Shown one piece after another: positions 21,789 to 32,762 of a stretch of DNA of 64,000 bases (positions within the stretch are counted from its first letter, which is position 1; every line of letters starts with the position of its first letter). Source of the stretch: Microstegium vimineum (taxonomy: Eukaryota; Streptophyta; Magnoliopsida; Poales; Poaceae); contig CM039135.1 of the NCBI GenBank assembly GCA_022036555.1, positions 42,835,312 through 42,899,311 on the forward strand, in the 5' to 3' direction. Under the pieces are notes generated by a model, which saw only the letters and a list, made by a program, of their open reading frames with translations, did not search any database and was not told the origin of the DNA. The position numbers were made by a program, and so were the translations under genes.

Positions 21789-22616
21789 ATGGATGAGGTT
21801 GTGTGGCCCGCCGCCTCCTTCAGCTCTCCTTCGCCGGCCTCCTTCTCCCCAGCCGGCCAGCACCCGGTGCTGGACTTGGTGTCCAGCGAGCTCCTGGAGC
21901 GATGGCTGGGGAGCGACGACTGCCTGGACGACGGCGCCGGGTGGGGCGACGAGGGCTCGCGCTCGGCGGGCCAAGACGACGACCAGTCCGGTTCCGGCCC
22001 CGGCCACGGCCAACTGCTGGCACCTGCACCACCACCGAAGAGGCGTGGCCGGAAGCCCGGGCCCCGGACCAACGGCCGCCCCGTCATCAGCCACGTGGAG
22101 GCGGAGCGGCAGCGGCGGGACAAGCTCAACCGCCGCTTCTGCGAGCTCCGGGCCGCCGTGCCCACCGTGTCCCGGATGGATAAGGCGTCGCTCCTCGCGG
22201 ACGCCGCCGCCTACATCGCCGAGCTGCGCGACCGCGTGCAGCAGCTCGAGGCCGAGGCGGCCAAGCTGCAGGCCCCGACGACGACGACGACCTTCGCCGC
22301 GGCCGCTGCTGCTGCCGTCACCTGCAGCGCCACCCACTCGCTGACCTCGTTCCAGGAGAAGCTCGAGGTGCGGATGGTCGGGCAGGAGATGGCGGCGCTG
22401 CGCCTGACGACGACGACCGCGGCGAGCCACGCCCACGCCCCCGCGCGCTTCATGCTCGCGCTCCGCTCGCTGGACCTGCCGGTGCAGCACGCGTGCGTGT
22501 GCCGGGTGGGCGGCGAGACCGTGCAGGACGCCGTCGTCGACGTGCCTGCCGCCACGCTGCGGGACGAGCGCCACCTCCGCGCCGCGTTGTTCCACAAGCT
22601 GCAGCGGATCGGCTAG
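21789..22616 (+). CDS. bHLH transcription factor, MYC-type, short form
   Basis: Intronless 275-residue nuclear DNA-binding protein. A short acidic N-terminus (about residues 25-66) precedes a basic tract KRRGRK (84-89) and a bHLH domain at 101-153. The basic region carries H102, E106 and R110, the residues that read an E-box/G-box, followed by SRMDKASLLADA of the second helix and a leucine-rich extension (QQLEAE). Residues 190-275 (EKLEVRMVG, then ALRSLDLPVQHACVC) resemble the C-terminal ACT-like region of plant group III bHLH proteins. The long N-terminal MYC/JAZ-interaction domain is missing, so the protein is about half the length of MYC2. The ATG is the first one after the likely TATA box. 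A paralogue with the same MDE start lies at 61021. Targets and pathway cannot be read from the sequence; the MYC-like bHLH suggests jasmonate-type signalling, which is inference. Confidence 0.9.
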   Translation: MDEVVWPAASFSSPSPASFSPAGQHPVLDLVSSELLERWLGSDDCLDDGAGWGDEGSRSAGQDDDQSGSGPGHGQLLAPAPPPKRRGRKPGPRTNGRPVISHVEAERQRRDKLNRRFCELRAAVPTVSRMDKASLLADAAAYIAELRDRVQQLEAEAAKLQAPTTTTTFAAAAAAAVTCSATHSLTSFQEKLEVRMVGQEMAALRLTTTTAASHAHAPARFMLALRSLDLPVQHACVCRVGGETVQDAVVDVPAATLRDERHLRAALFHKLQRIG

Positions 22617-22808
22617 CTAATTCTAGGGCTTGCTTCAAGGTCAAGGGGAAGAAGGACGCCACGCTATCTCCGGCCCCTCGGTCGTCGATCGGCGCCGCAG
22701 CGATTGGAGGCAGGCCTACTGGGTTCGCTTCAACCTTTTTTAATTTGTTCTCGCATAATACTATTTAATCGGTCGAAATAAGCCCTTACCTACCCGCCAA
22801 AGAGACCG
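22617..22808 (+). other. 3' flank of the first bHLH gene
   Basis: Probable 3' untranslated region. No canonical AATAAA is seen; AT-rich stretches near 22735-22770 could serve as polyadenylation signals. Confidence 0.35.
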
Positions 22809-23067
22809 AGGTGTTGTTTGGTTCACAAACTGCAACAGCAACATAAAGGGAATGCATAAATGACGGTTTGTTTGGTTGAGCAGGTAGTCAATCAAATTAT
22901 TGTTGCAACCCTTTACCGCTCAAATCAAGGGAGAACCGATTACAACCGTCGCGGTATCTTTTGCCCCGGCAACTGAATACGTCGAGTATTAAACAAACAA
23001 GAACTAATGTAATTGGTTCACACTGTGATCGGTTGACCCCGCAAATCGAGTGAACCAAACAGCACCT
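22809..23067. mobile_element. MITE with GTTTGGTTCAC-type ends
   Basis: Inverted ends AGGTGTTGTTTGGTTCAC and GTGAACCAAACAGCACCT (one mismatch) bound 259 bp. No clear target duplication is visible (CGA against TGA), so the family is uncertain; Tourist-like is most likely. It lies about 190 bp past the bHLH stop codon. Confidence 0.6.
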
Positions 23068-24982
23068 GATTTCAGGCCAGGGCCGATTTGCTCGCCAAAC
23101 ATTCGGTGGATTGTGGCCTAGAAAAGCCAAACATTCGGCGGATTGTGGCCTGGAAATTGAACTACGGTGTTGTATGTTGTAGTCGTACCACAATACGCCA
23201 TAATTGTAAGTAGCTAAACAAACTGTTGCTGCAAATTAGACATAAGAGTTGTGTCGTGGTTTGGCAACTTACTATAGCAAACTAGCAAATGTCCCTAATT
23301 TCCGATTACTGTGTATATTCTAAGTTTATATGTTTGATATACTAGCTTCCTCTTAATAAAAAAATGTGCCTCTTGACACGTCGAGGAAGAAACATACAGT
23401 AGCAATCACACATGCCCTACCTTTCTTTATTTTTTTATTACAGGAGCAAGGTTTGGTCGATGAGCTTATTTTTACGCTGGGGGCTAGATTGGTCAGGAAG
23501 GACAAGAGCATCATCGCCTTCCGTTTGGTTACGCCACCTAAGCCCTAGCACTCAGACTTCCTCGCCCACTACGCCACCTAGCACATGTACTTCATCGCCA
23601 ACTAGTTTTGTTACATCACCTGAAACCTGAACTTTGCCGCAGACGATCGAGTTGGCTGGCTGCTCGACGCTCAGTTCATCACTCAACCAACACTATCAAA
23701 ATTTAAAAGTTTTTTAGTGAGGTGGAGTTCTTCTGGTGTGTTTCGGTATTCAAAATTTAGTATAACCTTTTCCCAGTAAATCTCCTAGTGTGAATTTTTA
23801 TGTACCATAATTAGTGATAATATTTTATTACTAATTAAAAAGCAGAAATCCACCATTCTAATAGTGCAACTGGTCAGAATGCTCGTCACTTGGTTTTCGT
23901 CATTAGCTATGCAGGGGCTCGTCGACTCCTTGATGTTCGGATTCTTTGTGCAAGAGTCGCTAGCTAAGCTAGGGACTCGCTATACTCCCTAGTAGTTGGA
24001 TTTTGCTATAGTTTATCGGCGTGCTCTCAGGTTGCTCCACATTATTCGGATCAGGGTGCTAATCTTCGCAGCGCGTTTAGTGTCTTGATAAGTACATGGC
24101 AGATGACCGTTGACTATTTCCCACATCAACACTAGAATATCCTATGTGGCTAAGCTGGGGACTGGCTGCATGATCGGCTAGCATTTAAAGTCTTCTTTTT
24201 TATTTACTCTAACACTAAATGATTTTTTCATCTAAAGGACCATAAACGGCGACCATATAGAGGGTGAATGAGAGCCTCAGATTTTTGGCAAAATAATTTG
24301 GTCACGGTTCTAAAATCACCGCCAAGATCACGAAGTAAACACCGTAATGTGCACAACCGTAATGAGAAGACGCCGTAATGTGCACAACCGTAATGAGAAG
24401 ACGGATGTTGTCTAGAAACACAACGGGACAACACAAAATCCCACACAGAGATATATCGGATAGCAGAAGGACCGGACATTCCAAGCGTGCAAATTAAACT
24501 CCGAACGTGACCAAAAACCAAGCAATGATTAGCTCCTGTTGATTGATAGTGACCACTCACAAATTCATGGGTTTAGATCACGTATGAGTTACTCCTCTCG
24601 CTGCTAGCCACCAACTCAAGCTCATCCACCAAACACAAAGAGACGCGAGCACAGCGCTGCAAAAATGCGGCGGAGAACTGCAACAGAGTGAAAAACAATA
24701 GAGAGTAACACTGATGAAACGGACAGGGACTGCGCTGCCTGTTCTTCGGGCACAGAAATAGAGAAAGGAGGAAGCCGGACTGAGGCTCAGAGGCGAGTGC
24801 TGCTCCAGACGAGCACGCACGGTGCTTGCTTGCACCGGCGCTGGTAGCACTGACGCGCGGCTCCCCACTTGCGAGTGGAAGAACTGATCAGGACCGAGCG
24901 GCACGAACAACAGAATGGCGGAGGGGGATGGACCGAAGGGAGAGAGAGAGTGTGACAGAACCTCTTAAGCACACATCTCACT
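23068..24982. other. Intergenic sequence, no supported gene
   Basis: Two small tandem duplications are visible: a 31 bp unit beginning CCGTAATGTGCACAACCG at 24342-24372 and 24373-24403, and a roughly 31 bp unit containing CCAAACATTCGG at about 23095-23157. Frames such as 24228-24560 and 24578-24910 on the - strand have no recognisable motifs. No transposon ends could be placed. Confidence 0.4.
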
Positions 24983-25128
24983 TGTCAGGGTTAATATCAA
25001 TCCAACTTAATCCAAGACAAATGATCCAAGTCTTAATAAGTTTGTTACGTGTCATCACTTTGCAGCGGGTCATCCACCTCTTTTCGAACAGGATCTGCTC
25101 ATTACAAACATTACAGAAATAATACAAT
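24983..25128 (-). mobile_element. Possible left remnant of a Tekay-type LTR
   Basis: This sequence would join 41031-44750 if the 15.9 kb gypsy element and one copy of its target site were removed. On the - strand it could be the 3' end of an LTR ending CCCTGACA. The end is not a good match to the other terminus and no target duplication was found, so it is tentative. Confidence 0.3.
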
Positions 25129-26457
25129 TGTCGGTGTTATGACCCGGGGGTCAAGACCACCAACTAGTAAATTTGTATATTGCGTGCTCCCTCTCCCAGA
25201 TATAATGCAAGAAGGACACAAGATTTATCCTGGTTCGGGCAAAGAAGGCACTACGTCCAGCGGGGGAGGATGACTTGTATTATCTCGCACCCGAAGTGCT
25301 CGTACAGGGGGTACAAGCTGGTTTACACAGGGTTGCTCAGAGTGAGCTGAAGCCTAAGGCTAGCAGGGCTACCCTAGGCGGTCGGTTGGTTGCTCGAGGG
25401 GTCGATCAAGCAACGGGGTGTGTGAAGTATGGGGTTGTCCGAAAGATGGATCGGATGGAGTCCGAAAGTCCCGTCCCAAAGGGCCCCCCTTCTTCTATCT
25501 CGGCGTCCCCTTTTATAGACTAAGGGGAGGCCAGAGGGTACAGGGTCCTAAACCGTTGTAGCATGGGCGGCGTGTCCGCGGCATAGTGTTGGCGAAGGGA
25601 CGTCGAGCACTGTGGCGGCGCGGCCTTCCCGTCCTTCCGGCGCTCCGGGGCGTGGTGACAGTAGACTAGACACTGCGGAGTGGTTGGAGGTAAGGGTCGA
25701 GCCCCCCGGTCGAGGGGTGGGGTCGAGGCCTACGTGGCCTTGTCGTATCCCCGAAGGCGTCGTCGAGGGCCGTCCTGTTCACGTCTTGAGGGGTGCTTCT
25801 GGAGTTCGTACTCGCGACGTGGTTACAGCGGCAGCACAGTTGACGGGGTCAGGGACATGGCGGTGAGTTGATGGATTTGACTGCGGTCGTGGGCGCCCAT
25901 GATGTTAGGCGGATTCCCTTTAACCCATACCGGGAGCAGTTGGGCTGATCGAGCTTCCGGCCCGGGGGTCGTTCGTTCGACCCCTTTCCGTCAGTTGGAG
26001 TAGAGGCGGAGTCGGGGAGATCGAGGTAGAGACCGTGGGGTCGTTCGTTCGACCCTCGGTCCGTCAATCGGCGTCGAGGTAGAGGCGGAGGGGTCGTTCG
26101 TTCGACCCCCGGTCCGTCATTCGGTGTCGAGGTAGAGACCGTGGGGTCGTTCGTTCAACCCTCGGTCCGTCAATCGGCGTCGAGGTAGAGGCGGAGGGGT
26201 CGTTCGTTCGACCCCCGGTCCGTCATTCGGCGTTGTGGTGGAGCGGGAGGGGTCGTTCGTTCGACCCCTGGTCTGTCATCTTTCCAGAAGTAGTCCGGCC
26301 CACGACTGGTTGCTATAGCCGGTGCAGGGGGCCTTTGCGTGGTGGGCCCTTGTTTGCCGATTTGAGCGGTTGGTTGATCCCTGTCTTAAAAATGGTTGCT
26401 ATGTTTAGCGTTAAATTATCGAAGGGTTTAGGGTACCCCTTACCTTTGTACCCGACA
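25129..26457 (-). repeat. 3' LTR of the Tat element (1,329 bp)
   Basis: It begins TGTCGGTGTTATGACC and ends GTACCCGACA on the + strand and matches 39739-41025. It keeps a 43 bp segment (25484-25526) that is missing from the other LTR. About six units of ~50 bp containing GGTCGTTCGTTCGACC (25965-26270) form a tandem array in U3. Confidence 0.95.
25511..25517 (-). promoter_or_regulatory. Probable LTR TATA box
   Basis: On the - strand the sequence reads CTATAAAAGGGG, the best core-promoter match in the LTR and in the transcription direction of gag-pol. It lies within the segment deleted from the element's 5' LTR. Confidence 0.6.
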
Positions 26458-26475
26458 GTAGCCCCCGAGACCCCA
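26458..26475 (-). other. Polypurine-rich tract next to the 3' LTR
   Basis: In element orientation the bases before the 3' LTR read GGGGTCTCGGGGGCTAC, in the place of the plus-strand primer. It is purine-rich but interrupted, as in several grass gypsy elements. Confidence 0.5.
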
Positions 26476-26769
26476 GAGGAGTGATTAAGAACTCCTCTGG
26501 GGGCTACGGTATGTGTTTTCTTGGGGGGAGTAAGGATTACCTGGAGCTTTTGCCCTTGACCTGTAGGGTCAGTAAGAAGTTCGATTCTTCGTGGGGTGCG
26601 CGCGAGCGCACCCCGCGGGGTAGCCCCCGAGGCCCTAGAGGAGTGATTAAGATCTCTTCTGGGGCTATGATATGTTGTATCGAGGGGATTTAAGCTTACC
26701 TGGAGACGTGGCGCCCTACCAAGGGGTCGATTTCGTTTGCCAGGCTATGGGCGTTCCTTTCCCTGAAAA

Positions 26770-27960
26770 GAGAGGTGCTCGAGGGCGGCTGTCGAACCCT
26801 ACCGAGGGCCAACCTTCGCTCCCTCTAGCGTAACTGGAGTCATAGCGCCCCTACCGAGAGGTCAACTCTGTCTGCCAGGTCAAGAGTGTTTTCGACCCTC
26901 TTTCGTCGAGGGTGCCGTGCGTAGTCGGGCCCTCGAGCCCTCGCGTGGCTAGGCCTTCACTACCTCATAGCGTCCTTCCCACGGATCCTTACGTTCGGAT
27001 TGTGGGGTGAAGAGCATCATGATATCCCCGTTAGGACGAGCCTCGAAGTCCTCTGTGAGCTGGTGTCGGGCATGTGTCCATTAGAAATGGTGCCCAGTAC
27101 GGGTAAAAATCCGAGTGAGAACTCATGCCCCATTCGATAGGGGTCGATTAGCAGCCCGGAGGCGTTCTCATTTAAGCAAGACCGTGTGGCTTACTAAGCA
27201 AGACCGTATGGCTTACCAAGGTGCCAACTCCGTTCGATGGGAGTTGATGGCTCGATGCCTCCCAGCGTAGGGATCCTTAGGTATTCCTTGGTTATGCCTC
27301 GGATATGTCCCAGGGGACCTCGAGAGTTCGTTCTCGAGCTAGGGGCACGCGCCTGCCCCCCCCCCCCCCGGGTCATCCCTGACTCGCATACTCGAGGGCG
27401 GCTGTCGAACCCCGTTCGTGGGGCCAGCCTCCGCTCCCTCAAGATTTTAGGGGTGGACCTGAGTCCGTTAACCATGGGTCCTTCCTGACCTCAGGTACTC
27501 GAGGGCGGCTGTCGAACCCTATATAAGGGCCAACCTTCGCTCCCTCAAGATTTGACGGATGGTTCGTCATCCGACGCTAGCCTTCGAAGACGGAGTCCTT
27601 CCCTGTGGAATGCAGAGGGGAAAAGTGGGTAATTGTATTGAACTTGGGGACATACCTGTGTTTTTGTTGGATTTGCCCGATGGGCTCGAGTCTTCGAGGG
27701 AGGTTGTCGAACCCTGTGTAAGGGCCAGCCTTTGCCCCCTTGAGACTGGGGAGTGGACTAGAGTCGATAACCCGAGGTCCCCTCAGACCTCAGGCACTCG
27801 AGGGGGTTGTCGAGCCCGTTCGTGGGTCGGCCTTTGTCCCCTCGAGATTTTGGGGGTGGACCGAAGTCCATAACCCGAGGTCATTTCTGCCCTCGGGTAC
27901 TCGAGGGTGGCTGTCGAACCCCCTTTCGAGGGTCAGCCCTCGCTGCCTCAAGATTCCTTA
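26770..27960. repeat. Diverged ~100 bp tandem repeats between the antisense gene and the 3' LTR
   Basis: At least six units start with a form of CTCGAGGGCGGCTGTCGAACC and continue with GGGCCAACCTTCGCTCCCTC (starts near 26777, 27391, 27497, 27692, 27797 and 27899). Spacing is about 105 bp in the better copies. Tandem repeats in this 3' region are known from Tat/Ogre elements. A run of 15 or more C bases lies near 27355. Open frames here are by-products. Confidence 0.75.
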
Positions 27961-28169
27961 CCTCCGAAGATAACGCTTACCGCCGTGCGCCTTTTTAGGA
28001 GATGTCTGTTCGGTCGCAACAGTGGCCGACGCAGGGCAGAGTGCGGTGCGTGGCCCGATGATGGGACTGGACGCCTTATCCTGGAGGAATACGAGGAAGG
28101 GGTATGCATGCGCATTAAATGCAGAGATTCATTTGCCTGTTTGCGTGATCCGCCCGTTGGTCTCCCGGT

Positions 28170-28177
28170 TATAAATA
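28170..28177 (+). promoter_or_regulatory. Probable TATA box of the antisense gene
   Basis: TATAAATA lies about 200 bp upstream of the ATG at 28374, on the + strand, followed by a pyrimidine-rich leader. It suggests that the antisense gene has its own promoter. No transcript data are available. Confidence 0.5.
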
Positions 28178-28373
28178 CCGGAGGTGAGGAGTCGGCTGCT
28201 TTTTTCTCGCACTTGCCTTCCCTGCCTCCTTGCCATCGCCTTCTCAGCCTCCTTCTTCCCGCCATTGCCTTAGACGCCCTTTGAGCCGGACCTCTGCGCA
28301 TGCGAGAGAAAAGGGAGAGATTGGGAACGTACCTTCCGCCCCCACACCCGAGTGCGTCATCCTCCTTGCTCCC

Positions 28374-31300
28374 ATGGCCAAGTACAACCTTGTCGGTCCT
28401 GATGACTGGCTTCCATCTTCGGCGACCGCTGCGCGCCTGGGTGATCTGGTGGAGAGCGGCCTCCTCCGGCCCGTCACCTCCGTCGACCGGCCGGAGTGGG
28501 TGGTGCCGCCGCCGGAGCACGCCGAGCCCAATCCGCCGGAGGGCTACGTGGTGAGCTTCGAGGTCTTCCATCGGGCGGGGCTAGGCGCCCCTCCCAGCCG
28601 TCTTCTGCGCGGGATCCTCCACCACTACGGCGTGGAGCTTCAGCACCTCACCCTCAACGGCATCTGTTTGCGAGGGCTACCTCGGGATCGAGCCGCACTG
28701 GGAGTTGTGGCTACATCTGTTCGAGGCGAGCATCTTCCACGCGTCTGTCGGCCGCGGAAACTGCAAGACGGTCAGGGCCGGATGCTGCAGCATCGCCCTC
28801 AAGCGGGCGGACAGTTGGATCCCGGCGAAGCTTTCGTCGAGCCACTCCGGATGGCATTCCGGGTGGTTCTACATGAGGAACGACGACGACCTGCTCCCCG
28901 TCTACACCAGGAGGATGATCGACGCGAAGCCCGACTGCTGGAGGTACAACGTTGTGAAGAGGAAGCAGTCGCGTCTCACCCACCTGCTCGACGCGATCGA
29001 GCGTATGAAGGAGGCGGGACTTACGGCGGCCATCGTCGCGTCGGCCTTCCATCTGCGGCAGGTCGTGCCGCTGATGGTTCGACCCCTACGCCTCGACGAG
29101 ATGTGCCCGGGGGTCGATCTCATGGGGTGCCGCCTCATGGGGGACGAGCTACCCCCCGAGAGGGTGGCCACCATGTACGTGCCTCCTTCGCAGGCGGGTT
29201 CGAGGTCAAGAGCGTCGCCAGCGTCCCCATGAGGCCGGACCAGGGACACGTCTAGTTGGTAAGGCTCCCTTCCTCTGTCGGTGTTCTCGTGTTTGCCTTG
29301 TTCACCTTCTCTGCTTGCGTTCTAATTGCCTTGTGTTCCTCAGGGGAACGTTACCTTCCGGAAGTCGCTGCCGCCAGTGAAGGAGGAGCAGGGCGACTCC
29401 CAGGTGAGGCGCCTCCAAGCTGAGAAGGACAAGAAGGCCAAGGACAAGGCCAAGAAGGACAAGGGCAAGATGGCCCGAGAGAAGCAGGAGAGGGAGCAGC
29501 GCCAGGCCCGGCAGAGGCGGGCCGGCCTTTCCGAGGAGGAATCGCCTTCGGAAGAGGATGAGGAAGAGGAGGAGAGTAGTGACAGTGAGGTGGAGGAGGA
29601 GTGGAGCGAGGGGGAGGTCGAGCCGCAAGGAGGGCTCGAGAAGGAACGAACGGTGCCCGAACAGCAGAGGGCGGCCGTTGGAACCGGAGGAGGGGAGGGG
29701 TCGACGTCGGGGTCGGGCCACGGGGGAGGCCCCGTGGCCCCTCAAGGCGAAGTACCGCGGCAGACGCGCGGGCGATCGTCGCGATCCCCGTCGGGGGGTC
29801 AATCGATCACGCCCCCAGCGCCTACCCGCTCGAGCGCACGGGCGCCGGGCCCGTCGGTGCAGGAGGAAACCAGCAGGGGGGCGAAGGGAGTGTCGTCGGC
29901 CCCTGCCCAGGAGACGGCGCCGAGGGCGACCTCGACCCCCGCCGCGGACCGTGGGAGGAGCGGCTCCCGACGCATTCCGTTCAAGCCCTCGAGCGTTCCA
30001 AAGTCCGTTGGCCGGAAACCCGTGGCCCTGAAGAGGTAAGTTGCTTTTCCGCTGATCGAGGGTATTTATTATATTTTCCTTTTTGTTGCTCACGACTCAC
30101 GCTTACCATTGCGCATGGGTCTCTTTTTCAGGTCGAAGCGCTCGGCGGAGGACGCGTCCCTCGCCCCGGCCAAGAGGCTGAGGACGGAAGCCGCAGTCGA
30201 GGCGACCATCGAGGCCAGCCCCGCTGCTCCGTCCCCTTCGACGCTCACTCCGGAGGCGGCGTGGGCGGCCAGGGCCCGGGAGGCGATGGAACGAGGGGCA
30301 GCGCAGGTTGCCTCGGCGCTGGCCCAAGCGGGAGAGGAGACGGGCCTGCCCGCCCCGCCGGCGAGGTCCGCCGAAGTGGCGGGTGAAGCCACGCCCGCCC
30401 ACCTGTCGGAGGGAGGCGCACCCAGCGCCTCGGAAGACGCAGGGCCCGCCTCGGCGGTGGTCGTGCCCGAGGAGGTCGAGCACCAAGCTGCCGCAGAGGT
30501 GGGGGTGGTGGACGTGGCTTCCGCCAACGAGGAGGAGACCCCGGCTCGCCCGACGAGGCGGTGGCCCGAGAGCCTCGCCTTATGGGAGGCGCGCCAGCAG
30601 CGCAAGCACGGGGATGCTGCTGCTGCTGCCACAACCGGAGGTGACGCCGCCGGTGGAGGAGCCCACCGCTGAGGAGGTGGCAGAGATGGTGGCCGAGTTG
30701 GTGGGCCTGGGGGAGATGGCCACGGCGGGGGCCCCTCAGTCGGAACTGGAGTCGGCTCAGCCTCTCGTCGAGGTCGGGGGGGTCATCGTCTCGAGGTACT
30801 ACGCCCTCCGACTTAATCGACCCGTAGTGGATCTCCGGGATTAGGTACTAACCGCTTGGTATCTATCACCGTGCAGGGCTGTTTTCCCGTTCGGGACTTC
30901 CGCCACCCAGGGGCGATGGCTCGGAGGGACCATCAACGTCCTCGCAGGGTGGCCCCAATGCCGGGAGAGCCCAGCTCGAGGGGGCTTCTCTCTTTTTTGC
31001 TTGGACGGAGAGGGTCGCACACCACGGGGGTAGCGCCAAGATGCGTCGGGGCGTTATGCGGGAGGTCCAGGAGAGGATTGACCGCCGCAACGCGTTCTGG
31101 GGACAGGAGGTCCTCGAGCTGGCTGACCCTCGAGACCCTGGCCAAACCCTCCTCGAGCTCGACGACCAGACCGAGCTCAGTACGTGGGAGCACCTAGAGG
31201 AGTTCTGGGCATGGTTCGAGCTCTCGGTGCGCCTTGCCACGGAGGTTGCCGCCGTGGACATGTGTCGGGGGATGGAGGTGAGTTTCGTTCTCCCTTCGAT

Positions 31301-32493
31301 TTTGCTTGGATTGCCTGACTGTCCTTTTCTAATGATCTTCCTTTTCATCCTTGTCAGACGTTGAGGGCGAGGTCCTACGACAAGTCCCAGTTCATCCTCC
31401 GGACGCATGAGCAGCTCCCCGCCCTCCGTGCTTCGCTGGAGAAGGCGGAGGCCGAGGCCGCCCAGGCAAGAGCCGAGGCGGCAACCGCGCGAGAGGAGGC
31501 CGAGTCCAAGGTCGCCCACGCGAGGGCTGGGGTGATGGCCGTGCAGGAGGCAGCCCGGGCCGCCCAGGAGATGGCACAGTCCAAGATCGATGACGCCCTC
31601 CAGGAGGTCATCAAGGTCGGGCAGGAGCGGGATGCTGCCCTAGTGGGCCAGCGCAAGGTGGAGGAGGAGCTGGCCCGGGCAGCGGAGAGCATCCGGGAGC
31701 TCCGGGGGGACGTCGACGCCGTCTCCCGCGAACGCGACGCGCTGGCCGTTGCGGAGGAGAAGGCTCAGGGCCGGGTGGCCTCTCTGGGGGTGGTTGCCGC
31801 CAACCAGAAGAGAGCCCTCGATGATGCTGGCAAGGTCATCGAGGGCCTCGAGGCTAAAGTTGGCGACCAGGCTGCCGAGCTCGTCGACGTCCGCCGCCAA
31901 CTCGAGGAGACCGAACAGGGCTATGCCAGCTTGGAGGCGCATGCCGAAGGTAAGTTTTTTGGAAGTGTTGCTGAATCTGCTTGGCCTCGACCCTTTTCGT
32001 GCTCTTTTGGTTTTGACCGGGTTTTTTGCTTGTTTCGGCAGAGCTCGCAGCAGACAAGGCCCGAGCCCACGAGGACCTAACCAGTCTTCAGGGCCTCCTC
32101 GGGGCGGAGGCGGGTCTTAACGAGAGGCTCGAGGGCGCTATCTCCTCCTTCTGCGACGACCTCATGGTCGAGCCGGAGCCGACGGTCAAGGGCGACGCTC
32201 GAGGAGACTCCCTGCTGCGCTGCTTCTACTCCATGACGCAGGAGGTGAAGGAGCACGTCCGTGCTGCCCTGCATGTGGGCGTGAAGTGGGCGCTCGCGGT
32301 CGTCCGCTCGGGCTACAATTACGACCTCAACGTCGTCGCCAGCGGGTTCGTCACCGACCTGAGGCTGACTGATGAGGAGAACGATGCAAGGTGCCACGAG
32401 CTGATCGAGCTTGCGGAGGTTCCCGGAGGCGAGCTGGCGAAGCTCTTCGAGCCTGAAGTGCTCCCTTCGGCAGACGGAGATGGCGCCGAGTAG
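28374..32493 (+). pseudogene. Antisense multi-exon gene of the Tat element (putative gypsy-type transposon protein)
   Basis: Exon 1 starts MAKYNLVGPDDWLPS and continues with PPEGYVVSFEVFHRAGLG, which resembles the plant domain known as Transposase_28 or 'putative gypsy type transposon'. A small deletion near 28663-28672 shifts the frame (GIEPHWELWLHLFEAS continues in another frame). GT-AG introns fit at 29259-29343, 30036-30131, 31278-31357 and 31950-32041; frames join correctly across the last three. Exon 2 is lysine/glutamate-rich, exon 3 is alanine-rich with a frame change near 30600-30640, and the exon 3-4 junction (about 30845-30895) is unclear. Exons 5-6 encode a long alanine/glutamate coiled coil and a conserved end (SFCDDLMVEPEP), stopping at 32491-32493. 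Its function is unknown in the family. This copy is broken. Confidence 0.75.
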
Positions 32494-32516
32494 CCCTAGG
32501 CCTGTGAGCCAAATCT
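32398..32516 (+). repeat. 119 bp direct repeat, copy 1 (antisense gene 3' end)
   Basis: It spans the last ~31 codons, the stop codon and 23 bp of 3' flank of the antisense gene. It matches 32644-32762 with about six differences. Confidence 0.92.
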
Positions 32517-32643
32517 TCCGATGTGGCCAACGCGTGATGCCCAGCTTCCCGCATTGCTTCTTGAGGACGGTGACCCCCATGTTGAGCTCCCGCGTCGCCT
32601 GCTTGATCGGCACGGAGAAGAGCCGTGAGACCTGCTCGAAAGT
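32517..32643 (-). pseudogene. Captured RWP-RK (RKD-like) transcription factor fragment
   Basis: On the - strand the 127 bp between the two 119 bp repeats encode LTFEQVSRLFSVPIKQATRE, then LNMGVTVLKKQCGKLGI and TRWPHRK. This is the core of an RWP-RK domain, the DNA-binding domain of plant RKD and NIN-like proteins, with the diagnostic RWPxRK at its end. The VLKKxC and GIxRWPHRK spacing is closer to the RKD type than to NLPs. It has no relation to retrotransposon proteins. The fragment breaks off inside the last codon and has no start, so it is not a gene. It lies in the sense direction of gag-pol transcription. Confidence 0.8.
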
Positions 32644-32762
32644 GAGTTGATCGAGCTTGCAGCGGTGCCCGGAGGCGAGCTGGCGAAGCTCTTCGAGCCT
32701 GAAGTGCTCCCCTCAGCGGACGGAGATGGCGCCGAGTAGCCCTAGGCCTGCGAGCCAAATCT
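32644..32762 (+). repeat. 119 bp direct repeat, copy 2
   Basis: Second copy of 32398-32516, including the GCCGAGTAG end of the antisense gene and the same flank up to GAGCCAAATCT. Confidence 0.92.

Noticed and set aside
21762..22595. 277-codon frame on the - strand opposite the first bHLH gene
   Set aside because: It mirrors the bHLH gene. High GC at third positions removes stops on the other strand. The + frame has a complete domain; the - frame has none.
29302..30093. 263-codon - strand frame opposite antisense-gene exon 2
   Set aside because: The + strand exon has frame-preserving introns on both sides; the - frame crosses an intron and has only low-complexity arginine and leucine stretches.
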